From Clostridiales bacterium UBA2432 (GTDB lineage: Bacteria > Bacillota > Clostridia > Lachnospirales > Vallitaleaceae): a stretch of DNA of 64,000 bases. The position numbers were made by a program, and so were the translations under genes. Position 1 is the stretch's first letter; each line of letters opens with the position of its first letter. Below are positions 32,166-40,863 of the stretch, in pieces. Location of the stretch: NCBI GenBank assembly GCA_002342805.1, contig DDQW01000080.1, positions 199,046 through 263,045 on the forward strand, read 5' to 3'. The notes beneath the pieces were generated by a model, which was given only the letters and a program-made list of their open reading frames with translations, made no database searches and was not told where the DNA came from.

Positions 32166-33383
32166 TTACCACTGAATATTACACAGAAAATCAATGAGAT
32201 TTCGCCACTTAATTCCATTTCTTTCTTCTATTTCCAACGAATCCATTGAAATCACATATTTATCATAATTATCATCTATTTTTTCAAGAGATCTATACTC
32301 TCGCTCAGCAACTTTTTCATCAATAATCGTATACGTTACCTGAATATACTTTTTTATATTATTGTGTATTGCGACAAAATCTACCTCATATTCACCAATT
32401 TTACCTACATATATCTCGTATCCACGTCTACGCAATTCTAAATACACAATATTTTCTAATAATTGACTTATGTCATTTTCTCTATAGCCCATTACGGCAT
32501 GGCGCAAACCAAGATCAGCTAGATAAAACTTTTCTGATCTTTTTAAAATCCGCTTTCCTTTAATATCATAGGGCTTGGCAGAATATATAATCATTGCATT
32601 TTCTAAACCGTCAATATAATTATATAACGACGTCGTCGAAACTTTTTCTTGATTTGCCCCTTTAAGATAATCAAGAATTTTTGCACCTGATGTCATTTGC
32701 CCAATATTATCCATCACATAATGTAAAATACGATTCAGTAGCTCCGGATTGCGTATGTTTCCTCTTTCAATAACATCACGTAATACAACCGTATCATATA
32801 TTCCTTTGAGGTAATTGAATAAAACCGGCTCTTTTTGTTTCATATTCATCAAATCGGGAAATCCCCCAAATTTCATGTAGTGTTTGTAACAATTCAAGAC
32901 ATCATTTGTATTCAGAATTCCATTATAAAATTCTAGAAATTCTACAAATGACAGCGGCAACATTTCAAACTCTATATATCTACCTGATAATAAAGTCGCT
33001 AATTCACCTGAAAGTAAATGTGCATTTGAACCCGTTATGTAAATATCACTCGGAAAATCTATGCGTATTGAACGTATTGCTTTTTCCCAAAATTCAACCT
33101 CTTGGATTTCATCAAGTAATACATACACTTTTTTATTGATTGATTGACTTCGACTTTCCACGTATTTATATAAACGAATAAAATCTTTATATTCATATGC
33201 GGATAAAGATTCATAATTTAGATAAATAATTTGCTCGTCTTCAACGCCTCTATCCTTTAACTCCGCAATAATCATTTTGAGTAGTTCCGTTTTACCACTT
33301 CTACGTATACCTTTTATGATTTTAATCATCGGATTATCAATATGATCTCGAATCAACTCCATATATTGTTCTCTCTTAATCAT
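32166..33383 (-). CDS. ATP-binding protein with AAA_14 and DUF4143 domains
   Basis: 405 residues: an N-terminal P-loop ATPase (Walker A GIRRSGKTELLKMI at about 25-38, Walker B VYVLLDEIQEVEFW at about 88) and a C-terminal DUF4143 region with a PD-(D/E)XK-like core (residues near 340-375; LELRRRGYEIYVGK, then YEVDFVAIH). The family is widespread, often variable between strains, and its function is unresolved. A DNA- or RNA-related role is likely from the nuclease-like fold. It is a single-gene transcription unit of unknown control, with no visible toxin or antitoxin partner. Confidence 0.85.
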   Translation of the reverse strand: MIKREQYMELIRDHIDNPMIKIIKGIRRSGKTELLKMIIAELKDRGVEDEQIIYLNYESLSAYEYKDFIRLYKYVESRSQSINKKVYVLLDEIQEVEFWEKAIRSIRIDFPSDIYITGSNAHLLSGELATLLSGRYIEFEMLPLSFVEFLEFYNGILNTNDVLNCYKHYMKFGGFPDLMNMKQKEPVLFNYLKGIYDTVVLRDVIERGNIRNPELLNRILHYVMDNIGQMTSGAKILDYLKGANQEKVSTTSLYNYIDGLENAMIIYSAKPYDIKGKRILKRSEKFYLADLGLRHAVMGYRENDISQLLENIVYLELRRRGYEIYVGKIGEYEVDFVAIHNNIKKYIQVTYTIIDEKVAEREYRSLEKIDDNYDKYVISMDSLEIEERNGIKWRNLIDFLCNIQW

Positions 33384-33526
33384 AAATTAAAACCTCCACT
33401 AAATAACTCAAGATCTATTTTTATACAAATAAATTAAATTGATTTTTTTCACTTTATTTATTTATAAGTAAATATATTTTAGCATGAATGTGATGCTTTG
33501 GCAATCCGAACATTTTTTTGCTGTTG

Positions 33527-33567
33527 AAAAAAAATTCCTGACATGGAAATGGCATCCATACCAGGAA
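33527..33567 (-). terminator. Intrinsic terminator of the OmpR-type two-component operon
   Basis: Minus strand TTCCTG, GT, ATGGA, seven-base loop, TCCAT, GT, CAGGAA, then eight T residues. It starts 18 bases beyond the kinase stop. The rest of 33384-33526 is AT-rich with no gene and presumably holds the ATPase gene promoter, which I could not assign with confidence. Confidence 0.9.
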
Positions 33568-33585
33568 ACTTTTTAGCAAAAGTTG

Positions 33586-35586
33586 CTATGTAAGTTTAGT
33601 TTTAAATAAATCCCCGTCAATTTCAATCGTTAGATTTAAGTCAAGTGCTTTTGCTAGACTTCTTGCAATTGACAGCCCCAGTCCGCTCCCTTCCGTATTT
33701 CTTGAAGCATCCCCACGCACAAACCGCTCCATTAGAGCCTCCGTATTGATATTAAGAGGGTCCTTGGATATGTTCTTCATCTCAATGACCGCCTTCTCCT
33801 GATTAAGACCTAGAGTAATATATACCCGCGACCCTCTCATGCTGTATTTATGAATATTCGTTACGAGGTTTTCAATAATTCGATACATCACCTTACTATC
33901 CGTATTCATCGTCACCGGTTCATCAGCAACTTGCATAACTACATCTAATTGGGCGCCTTCAAACTCATCTTCATATTCTGCTAGAATCTGTTGCATGAGT
34001 TGTTTAATATCAATCACTTCTTTATTAATTTCAATATTACCACTACTTGCTTTAGAGGCCTCTACAACGTGACTAATCAAATCTTTTAAGCGCTTAGCTT
34101 TATCTTCTAAAACAGCAATATAACCTTTCGCCTCTTCACTAGGCATGTCTTCTTTTTTTAATAAATCCACATAATTAATAATTGAGGTTAGTGGGTTCTT
34201 CAAATCATGGGTTACATTCGTAATGAGCTCCGTCTTCATGCGCTCTCCGCGCATTGCTTCTTCTAAAGCTGCTCTTAATCCGGACTGCATTGCATTCAAG
34301 TCAGCCCCAAAGTCCTGAAAAGCTTCTGGCAATTCTTGAACATTTAATGGATATTCAATTCCACCTCTTGCCCGCGCTCGAGTTGCATCCATCAAATACT
34401 GTAATCCTCTCAAATAACGCACTAAAACTTTTAAGACCAGCACGTTAAATAATACAAAACCTGCAAAAACTGAAAACGGCCCTGATGGTATTAATAATGC
34501 GAAAATCATATTAATGAGACATATCCCAAAAAAAACAATAATAAGCCATGGTTTATAACTCTTGATCATATTTTTAAACATGTTGATCATTCCCATGAGT
34601 ATCCGCACGCATAAAATATTATGGCCCAAACGTTGATTTTTTAGATTGCGTATCATGGACAAAAAGATATGTATTGCTAACAAGACCCATATGTTTAGTA
34701 TGCCACATAAAATAATAAGTAAAAAATACTGTTCTTTTGGATCATAAATAGAAGAACTTATATTGAGTGGTATCAATGTGAATAGTAACAAAAATCCAAT
34801 CTGAAATTCATAAGGAATATAATCAAGCCAATATAATTTTATCCTTTCACCTTCTCGACCTTTCCCGGTATAAATAGATAAATAAATGAGTCCTCCTAGA
34901 CCTAAAAAAAGGGATATAACAAGCAGCAAATAATATGTTGATGCCATTTTATGCGCCTGCTGAAATTGATGATAAGGCTCTCCAAAAAATGAGTCCTGAC
35001 TATTTATATTTATGTCAAATGCAGTGAACAACTTATAGGGTCCTCTCTCAAGCATTGAGAAGATATCTTCTTCCGTCGTATAGGAATAATATCCGGAGCT
35101 AATATCTCGACCAAACCTTGAGTTCCCTAAAAGGCTCTTATCAGGAAAAACAATCTGATCTGTACTCCACTGCATAGCAGTTTCCATCTCATCGAAGCTA
35201 GCCTCTATAAGCTTTGAGTCGTTACTCTTTACATCTTTTGTTTGAGTATTTACTAAAAGATATTTGAAACTTTTGGCGAGTTCAAGATTATGGTTAATCC
35301 GTCGCAATCGTTCCAGTTGATTGGTTTCTTCCGAGTCATCGTACTCAGCTCGAACATTTTCTTCATCAATTAAAACTAATTCTTTTTCTAATACGTTATG
35401 TACCAAGCGGGTATAATTATTCTCAAAATCCCATGTATCATAAAAATTATCTTGTCTTAAATATTCCCATTCACTTCCAATATGATATACTGACCATAAA
35501 AAACCTGTCCCTGCAATAATAATAATTAAATGCGCCAATAACTTGAATTGCCATCTACATATCGTACTTTTCAATTTTGTAGCCAA
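33586..35586 (-). CDS. Sensor histidine kinase (HisKA)
   Basis: 666-residue kinase. A membrane span (about 12-32) is followed by an extracellular domain (about 33-215), several further spans (about 216-390), a HAMP-like linker, the HisKA dimerisation domain with phospho-acceptor His in ITNVTHDLKNPLTSIINY, and a HATPase domain ending in EGSGLGLSIARSLA. The architecture resembles the multi-span kinases paired with VanR-like regulators in Clostridia, which often sense cell-wall or antimicrobial stress. That role is not shown here. Its first 32 bases overlap the response-regulator gene, so the two are translationally coupled. Confidence 0.92.
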   Translation of the reverse strand: MATKLKSTICRWQFKLLAHLIIIIAGTGFLWSVYHIGSEWEYLRQDNFYDTWDFENNYTRLVHNVLEKELVLIDEENVRAEYDDSEETNQLERLRRINHNLELAKSFKYLLVNTQTKDVKSNDSKLIEASFDEMETAMQWSTDQIVFPDKSLLGNSRFGRDISSGYYSYTTEEDIFSMLERGPYKLFTAFDININSQDSFFGEPYHQFQQAHKMASTYYLLLVISLFLGLGGLIYLSIYTGKGREGERIKLYWLDYIPYEFQIGFLLLFTLIPLNISSSIYDPKEQYFLLIILCGILNIWVLLAIHIFLSMIRNLKNQRLGHNILCVRILMGMINMFKNMIKSYKPWLIIVFFGICLINMIFALLIPSGPFSVFAGFVLFNVLVLKVLVRYLRGLQYLMDATRARARGGIEYPLNVQELPEAFQDFGADLNAMQSGLRAALEEAMRGERMKTELITNVTHDLKNPLTSIINYVDLLKKEDMPSEEAKGYIAVLEDKAKRLKDLISHVVEASKASSGNIEINKEVIDIKQLMQQILAEYEDEFEGAQLDVVMQVADEPVTMNTDSKVMYRIIENLVTNIHKYSMRGSRVYITLGLNQEKAVIEMKNISKDPLNINTEALMERFVRGDASRNTEGSGLGLSIARSLAKALDLNLTIEIDGDLFKTKLT

Positions 35587-36262
35587 TGCCCCACACCACC
35601 TTTAAATATTTTGGATTTTTGGGATCAATTTCTATTTTCTCCCGCATTCTTCGAATATGTACTGCCACTGTATTTTCAACCGCATAGGCCTCTTCTTCCC
35701 ATACATATTCATAGATTTCATGGATTGAATAGACCTTTCCCATATGTTGCATGAGTAACGTTAGTATTTTTAACTCTGTGGGGGTAAGCGCAATATTTTC
35801 TCCATCGACACTGGTCTCTTTTGTATCCAAATTCAATACTAATCCTCCGGTCACACATAGATGTTTTGTTTGTTTTAAACTTCCAAGCCGTGTGTATCTT
35901 CGTAGCTGAGACTTCACCCTGGCTATAAGTTCTAAAGGATTAAATGGTTTTGTCAAATAATCATCCGCACCAAAGTTAAGTCCGATGATTTTATCTGTAT
36001 CTTCTGATTTTGCTGAAACCAAGATAATCGGAATATTATAATCATCTCTGATCTTTAGTGTTGATTGTAACCCATCCAGTTTTGGCATCATGATATCTAA
36101 AATAACTAAATGAATCTTTTCCTGTTTGAGTAGGTCTAACACCTGAAGGCCATCATAAGCCTTAAAAATCTTATAACCTTCCTGAGACAGAAAAATACTA
36201 ATCGCTTCGACAATGTGTATATCATCATCACATACAAGAATATTTATTTCTTTTTCATTCAA
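35555..36262 (-). CDS. Response regulator, OmpR/PhoB family
   Basis: 235 residues: a receiver domain (1-120) with the acidic pair in NILVCDDDIH, phospho-acceptor Asp in LVILDIMMPKLDG and Lys in ADDYLTKPFNPLE, then a winged-helix effector domain (about 135-230; ALTPTELKILTLLMQHMG). It forms a pair with the overlapping kinase. No transporter or resistance gene sits beside them, so the target is not evident. A moderate promoter lies upstream: TTAGCT, 18 bases, TATAAT on the minus strand at 36319-36348. Confidence 0.93.
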   Translation of the reverse strand: MNEKEINILVCDDDIHIVEAISIFLSQEGYKIFKAYDGLQVLDLLKQEKIHLVILDIMMPKLDGLQSTLKIRDDYNIPIILVSAKSEDTDKIIGLNFGADDYLTKPFNPLELIARVKSQLRRYTRLGSLKQTKHLCVTGGLVLNLDTKETSVDGENIALTPTELKILTLLMQHMGKVYSIHEIYEYVWEEEAYAVENTVAVHIRRMREKIEIDPKNPKYLKVVWGIGYKIEKYDM

Positions 36263-36318
36263 TGAATGTCACCACCTTTCTCGATACTTATATGGTTAAG
36301 ACGCTTAAACTATAAACC

Positions 36319-36348
36319 ATTATACACATTTTTCCCACAAACAGCTAA
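36319..36348 (-). promoter_or_regulatory. Putative promoter of the response regulator-kinase operon
   Basis: Minus strand TTAGCT (36343-36348), an 18-base spacer and TATAAT (36319-36324, perfect), about 55 bases before the start codon. Confidence 0.4.
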
Positions 36349-36380
36349 CGTTTCGTCATTAGACATACTATAACAAACAA

Positions 36381-36413
36381 AAAGAAAGAATTTCATATTA
36401 AAATTCTTTCTTT
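36381..36413 (-). terminator. Terminator beyond the DMT transporter gene
   Basis: AAAGAAAGAATTT, a seven-base loop and AAATTCTTTCTTT form a perfect 13-bp AT-rich stem, followed on the minus strand by a T-rich run (TTTGTTTG). It sits 45 bases past the stop of the 36458 gene. Confidence 0.6.
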
Positions 36414-36457
36414 TTTCTTACAATTTCATATTTCGTTTTTTGACTTAATACATTCCA

Positions 36458-36928
36458 TTATTTTAACTTGTATATCAAAATACCGATAATCATAATAGCT
36501 AGCCCGAGTATTCTATTGACAGATAAAGGAACCTTATCCAAGCCAAACAAGCCAAACGTATCCATGAATACGGACAGAAATAATTGTACCATGAGCATAA
36601 TCATTGTTGCAAAGGCAACACCAAGAATATGAATACTGGATGTAATGGAAAAAACAATAAATACTCCAAACAATCCGCCCAAAAGATAAATCGGATTTGC
36701 CTGTGATATATTTATAAATCCTTTTCCGCCTCCGCCGACTGTAAACAAAAGAAACAGACTGCCCACAAAGCCAACACCATGGACCAAAGTTGTAAGCTCC
36801 CAAACACCAATTTTACCACTCACATTTGTGTTAAATCCATTTTGTAAAGTAATACAAAGACCTGCAGTAAATGCAAATAAAATACCAATCATTATTTTCC
36901 CTTTCTTACTCATCAGATAATTATTCAT
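36458..36928 (-). CDS. DMT family transporter, YdcZ-like (DUF606)
   Basis: 156-residue protein with about five hydrophobic segments, matching the half-size YdcZ/DUF606 branch of the drug/metabolite superfamily. Recognisable features are the N-terminal LCITLQNGFNTNVSGKIG and the C-terminal NRILGLAIMIIGILIYKLK. Such half-size members are expected to work as dimers. The substrate is unknown. It overlaps the Crp/Fnr gene by eight bases and so is coupled to it, which suggests the transporter is part of that regulator's response. Confidence 0.85.
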   Translation of the reverse strand: MNNYLMSKKGKIMIGILFAFTAGLCITLQNGFNTNVSGKIGVWELTTLVHGVGFVGSLFLLFTVGGGGKGFINISQANPIYLLGGLFGVFIVFSITSSIHILGVAFATMIMLMVQLFLSVFMDTFGLFGLDKVPLSVNRILGLAIMIIGILIYKLK

Positions 36929-37631
36929 ATAGATTTCCTTCCGATAGTTCCATTAGCATTTGACGGTTTATAATGGATATGTGGCGTCCCTCTTTACGTA
37001 TGATTTCATCCTTTTGCCACTCCCTAAGAATACGGCTTAAATGTCTGTAACTAGTCCCAATCAATTCAGCAATCTCAATTAAATACTCCGTTTCCAGCTC
37101 ATTGGATTTTCCTTCGATTTTATCAGAAAAATAAGGCCGCTCATCGGATACTGACAGTATGTAACTTGCCAGCCGCGCTTTTGCCGTGTTGTTCTGGTTC
37201 ATTCCACTTGCCACCGATATACTGTATAACTTATAGCTGAGCTGTTCTATAATAAAATGCAAAAAATCAATATCCTCTTTTAAATATGCGTTAATAACAA
37301 TCTTAGGAACATGTAATAAGGTCGATTCATAAACCGTTTCTACATAAGTCCTTACTTTGAATGGGTGAAGCGCTTCTATATCGCCAAGTACTCCCGGTGG
37401 ATTTGAAAATCTTAGCAAGAGGGATTTACCGTTAGGCTGTAGCATACTAATCTTTACTTTTCCTGAATATAGAATATAGATCCCGTCGATGTATTCATCC
37501 GGTTTTAAAAATATTGTCTTTTTATCAATGTTTATAATATGACTATTGTCTATAACTTCTGCTTTCGACAAAAACCTAAACTTGTCATTCATCTGTTGAA
37601 GCTGATCAACCACTGTTTTCTTATCCGTCAA
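36921..37631 (-). CDS. Crp/Fnr family transcriptional regulator
   Basis: 236 residues from a TTG at 37631, chosen because GGAGGTG lies five bases upstream; the in-frame ATG at 37646 would put that site inside the gene. It has an N-terminal cyclic-nucleotide-binding-like beta-roll and a C-terminal helix-turn-helix (YLIEIAELIGTSYRHLSRIL then REWQKDEIIRKEG). No cysteine cluster for iron-sulphur binding is seen; like many clostridial members the effector is unknown. Upstream, a TGACATATGTCC palindrome sits close to the class II position relative to its own -10 box, suggesting auto- or cross-regulation. It is coupled to the DMT transporter gene. Confidence 0.88.
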   Translation of the reverse strand: MTDKKTVVDQLQQMNDKFRFLSKAEVIDNSHIINIDKKTIFLKPDEYIDGIYILYSGKVKISMLQPNGKSLLLRFSNPPGVLGDIEALHPFKVRTYVETVYESTLLHVPKIVINAYLKEDIDFLHFIIEQLSYKLYSISVASGMNQNNTAKARLASYILSVSDERPYFSDKIEGKSNELETEYLIEIAELIGTSYRHLSRILREWQKDEIIRKEGRHISIINRQMLMELSEGNLYE

Positions 37632-37673
37632 AGTGGCACCTCCCATCGCTTATTCATATTAATGTCTATATAG

Positions 37674-37713
37674 ATTATAACCCATATGTCAGCATAAAAC
37701 AGGACATATGTCA
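37674..37713 (-). promoter_or_regulatory. Promoter and Crp/Fnr-type sites of the 37631 regulator
   Basis: Minus-strand -10 TATAAT (37674-37679) with a poor -35. GACATATGTC (37703-37712) is a palindrome centred about 40.5 bases upstream of the predicted start. CATATGTCA occurs twice on the plus strand, at 37683 and 37705, exactly 22 bases apart. The minus-strand form TGACATATGTCC matches the TGACA-N2-TGTC pattern of the site at 31416. Confidence 0.55.
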
Positions 37714-37722
37714 TGTTTATGC

Positions 37723-37746
37723 AAAAAAGAGAGCATATAAGCTCTC
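37723..37746 (-). terminator. Intrinsic terminator of the beta-glucuronidase operon
   Basis: Minus strand GAGAGC, loop TTATAT, GCTCTC, then six T residues, about 45 bases after the glucuronidase stop. It ends the long operon that begins at 49983. Confidence 0.75.
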
Positions 37747-37790
37747 AAAACTGCAATCATTTAAATTAATAATCACTATAATTTGTAGGA

Positions 37791-39596
37791 TTACTTTCTT
37801 TTTTCTTTCAACCAACGCTCTTTTAGATAATGGGCAACCATTTTAGGTCGTCGTTCTCTCGTGAAAATCCCTTTTTTATTGCCCTGAACACGCATAATAC
37901 CTTGAGAAGTGGCAAAATCAGCAAAATTCCAAGCATGTTCTCCGATAAAATTTTCAAATTCATCCATGACTTTGTGATTCATCTTATAATATTCAATCTG
38001 ATATTCTTCAGTAAACATTACAGGTACTGTATCGTGAAAACCACTAACCGTATCCGCTCCATATTCAGTCATAATGACTGGTTTACCCTGCGCATTCCAA
38101 AAATTCATTTCTTCTCGCATCAACGTTTCCGCAGCATCTAAGTCGCCGCCCATGACATACCATCCATAATATCTATTTAGGCAATACACATCACTAAGTT
38201 GAAGTGTACAGTCTTTTTGATTATCTTCCACCTGCATACCTACAATCGTACACGGCCTTTTCTGAGAGTCTTGCTCTCGTGCCAAATCAAACAAGGGTTT
38301 AAAATATTCATATGCACCCTCGCTGGCCGAGTCTGCTTCATTGGCTATACTCCACATCACCACGCAAGCATAATTCTTATCCCTATTAATTAATTCTTTG
38401 ACTGTATCATAATGATGCTGAAAAGTTCGTATACCACCATCTTCGGGAGAATCAAAAGTATTGATTTTTCTTCCGTTCTTGAAATTGGCGCCACCACCAA
38501 AATTCAAATGAAGACCTACTGCAGGTGTCTCATCAATAACAACAATACCTTCTCGATCACATAAGCGCATCATTTCTTCACTATAAGGATAATGGCTTGT
38601 TCTAAAACTATTAGCACCTTGCCATTTCATAAGGCTTATGTCTTTCACATTCATCGCTTCATTAAGTCCACGACCAGCCGGAAATGTATCTTCATGTTTT
38701 CCATAACCTTTAAAGCGAAAAACTTCACCATTAATTAAGAATTTTCCACCCTCTACTTGAACAGTACGAAGCCCATAAGGCAAAATATAGCAATCTTTAT
38801 TGAATCTAATTACACATTGATACAGATAGGGTTTTAACGGTTGCCAAAGATTGGGATTCTTCACCTTCAAGACTCCTGTGGCACCTTCACTCTCACAGAC
38901 AAATTTTCCCGATTCATCCGTTAAGCTTACACTTACGCTACCTTCACCTACTGCCAAAACTTCATAGGATATTAGAGCTTCTTCCCGATCAATCATTGTG
39001 ACCAGTTGAATATCATCAATATAATCCTTGGGCCTAGTATAAATCTTAACCGGACGAATAAGACCGGCATAGTTAAAAAAATCAAAATTTGGTTTATTTT
39101 GCCTTTTTCCGATTTCTTTAGTTATCATTTTCCCGCCAACCAGCATGGATGCGCCATAATTTTCTGATCCAACCGGAAGTGTACTATGATCAATCCGATT
39201 ATCAACCGCAATCGTCAGCAAATTCTCATCTTCATTGAAGCTATCTATTTCAACTTCAAAGGGTAGAAAACCACCTTTATGTTCTGTAATTTTTCTTCCG
39301 TTAAGATACACAATAGCTTTATGGACTGCAGCTTCTATCCTTAATACAATTCTTTGGGACATCAATATTTTAGGTATAACTAATTGCTTTTGATAAAAGA
39401 CCCATCCATAATGATCACGAAGATTCTTATCTTCTTTCATATCATTATATGCACAAGGGACCGGCATGGTTAATGGATTTTTTAGCGCTTCTTCATACCA
39501 TTTTTCATCAAAACCCTTACCATCATCTAGTTTGAATTGCCAAATACCACTAAGGTCTATGACAACTCTTGATTCGGTTGTTATTGGATATAACAT
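37791..39596 (-). CDS. uidA: Beta-glucuronidase (GH2)
   Basis: 601 residues, the length of E. coli UidA. It has the GH2 order of sugar-binding domain (about 10-185), immunoglobulin-like domain (about 187-277) and catalytic TIM barrel (about 280-600). The acid/base is Glu420 in SIANEADS, and the nucleophile is Glu511 in VIMTEYGADT. The NxK motif that recognises the glucuronate carboxylate is present as Asn573-x-Lys575 in GNKKGIFTR, separating it from beta-galactosidases. There is no signal peptide, so it cleaves imported glucuronides in the cytoplasm. It is the last gene of the YesMN-associated operon. Confidence 0.93.
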   Translation of the reverse strand: MLYPITTESRVVIDLSGIWQFKLDDGKGFDEKWYEEALKNPLTMPVPCAYNDMKEDKNLRDHYGWVFYQKQLVIPKILMSQRIVLRIEAAVHKAIVYLNGRKITEHKGGFLPFEVEIDSFNEDENLLTIAVDNRIDHSTLPVGSENYGASMLVGGKMITKEIGKRQNKPNFDFFNYAGLIRPVKIYTRPKDYIDDIQLVTMIDREEALISYEVLAVGEGSVSVSLTDESGKFVCESEGATGVLKVKNPNLWQPLKPYLYQCVIRFNKDCYILPYGLRTVQVEGGKFLINGEVFRFKGYGKHEDTFPAGRGLNEAMNVKDISLMKWQGANSFRTSHYPYSEEMMRLCDREGIVVIDETPAVGLHLNFGGGANFKNGRKINTFDSPEDGGIRTFQHHYDTVKELINRDKNYACVVMWSIANEADSASEGAYEYFKPLFDLAREQDSQKRPCTIVGMQVEDNQKDCTLQLSDVYCLNRYYGWYVMGGDLDAAETLMREEMNFWNAQGKPVIMTEYGADTVSGFHDTVPVMFTEEYQIEYYKMNHKVMDEFENFIGEHAWNFADFATSQGIMRVQGNKKGIFTRERRPKMVAHYLKERWLKEKRK

Positions 39597-39605
39597 ATTA
39601 TCACC

Positions 39606-40850
39606 CTATCCTTTCTTAGCCAACCATTGTAACAAGGACACTTCTTCTCCATCGATAATCACCGGTTTACCATCATAATCCAATCGGCAATCATCATTTA
39701 ACATTTGTATCCAAGATGCATGCCCAAAGTTTTCATATACATAACCTCTACTATCAATAACTTGGCCAAAATAGGATAAATGAACATCTTTGCTTCCTAA
39801 GGCAATAAGACGTTTATAGGTTGGAATAACCGTTTTTTCAGGATCTACAATAGCATCATCTTTGGAGTGGGTAAACCATATTGGTATATCTTTGATACGC
39901 TTAAGTTCATCATCACTTATCTTATCATCAAATAATGCTTGGCACACCGGATATGCAGCTCTAAAAAAATCCGGATATTCAATAATCATTCGCATGGTCA
40001 AAAAGCCTCCATTTGAACAGCCTCCGATATAAATTCTTTGAATATCAATATCATCATGCAAGGAAATAAATTCATCAATTAGTGCTTTAACCGCTTCAAT
40101 ATATACGGATTTACCTTCTTTCCCAATAATTTCCGTGCCATCATCCATCCACATAGTTGGTGATTGGGGTGCAAGAATATATGCTCCACCAAAAAGTTGC
40201 TGCTTACTCTCCTTAGCAAGATTGGTCACCTGATTACTTGTATAAGCGATTACAGGATCTTGTCCACCTTCACCACCACCATGAAGCCAAATAATAAGGG
40301 GACGTTTACCACTGCCAATCCTTGGAGGAAAGTAGCCATATTTCAGTGGCATCTTTTCATTAGTAGAGCAGCTGTTAATCCAGCCTTCTTTTTCCGGCAT
40401 GATTTCTTGAATACATTGATCATAAAAGAGCCCTACCACGTTTTGATTAGCTGTTTTAATTTCTTTAACTTGACTAATGTTAAAATCATTATAACAATAT
40501 GTGTTGAAATATCCTTCCATAGCAAGTTTCGATGTCAATCTAAAGAAAGGCATCGTTGGCATTATAAGCGTAATATATGTTCCTACTTCTACTCTATTTC
40601 CTTCTTCATCTGCAGGATAAGCGTCCTGTATTTCAATATAACCCTTTGATGGAAAACTTTCTGTTTCTCCCCATCCAAGACAATCCATAATGAGTTCACC
40701 GGTTTTTTGGTGTTTACGCTCAACATATACCATAAAATGTTTTTTTGATATCTCTCCTTTTTTGATTTCAAAAGCTACCGGTAGGATAATTTTACTAACG
40801 AAAGGGCCAAAATCTGTGATTTCAACAAGTGTTCTATAGGTTTTGTTCAT
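39606..40850 (-). CDS. Alpha/beta-hydrolase, carbohydrate esterase-like
   Basis: 414 residues from the ATG at 40850 (after GGAGGTAACA). An N-terminal beta-rich domain of about 150 residues precedes an alpha/beta-hydrolase domain: oxyanion-loop HGGGEGG (about 190-196), nucleophile Ser279 in GGCSNGG, Asp in HSKDDAIVDP and His in ENFGHASW. This matches PHB-depolymerase/feruloyl- and acetyl-esterase-like enzymes of polysaccharide loci. It probably removes acetyl or other acyl groups from the imported oligosaccharide. No signal peptide is visible, so it is cytoplasmic. It lies between the DUF1593 and glucuronidase genes. Confidence 0.82.
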   Translation of the reverse strand: MNKTYRTLVEITDFGPFVSKIILPVAFEIKKGEISKKHFMVYVERKHQKTGELIMDCLGWGETESFPSKGYIEIQDAYPADEEGNRVEVGTYITLIMPTMPFFRLTSKLAMEGYFNTYCYNDFNISQVKEIKTANQNVVGLFYDQCIQEIMPEKEGWINSCSTNEKMPLKYGYFPPRIGSGKRPLIIWLHGGGEGGQDPVIAYTSNQVTNLAKESKQQLFGGAYILAPQSPTMWMDDGTEIIGKEGKSVYIEAVKALIDEFISLHDDIDIQRIYIGGCSNGGFLTMRMIIEYPDFFRAAYPVCQALFDDKISDDELKRIKDIPIWFTHSKDDAIVDPEKTVIPTYKRLIALGSKDVHLSYFGQVIDSRGYVYENFGHASWIQMLNDDCRLDYDGKPVIIDGEEVSLLQWLAKKG

Positions 40851-40863
40851 TGTTACCTCCATC

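Noticed and set aside
32166..33383. DUF4143 ATPase as a toxin-antitoxin or defence system
   Set aside because: It stands alone, with a regulator gene on one side and a two-component operon on the other, and no partner gene is visible.
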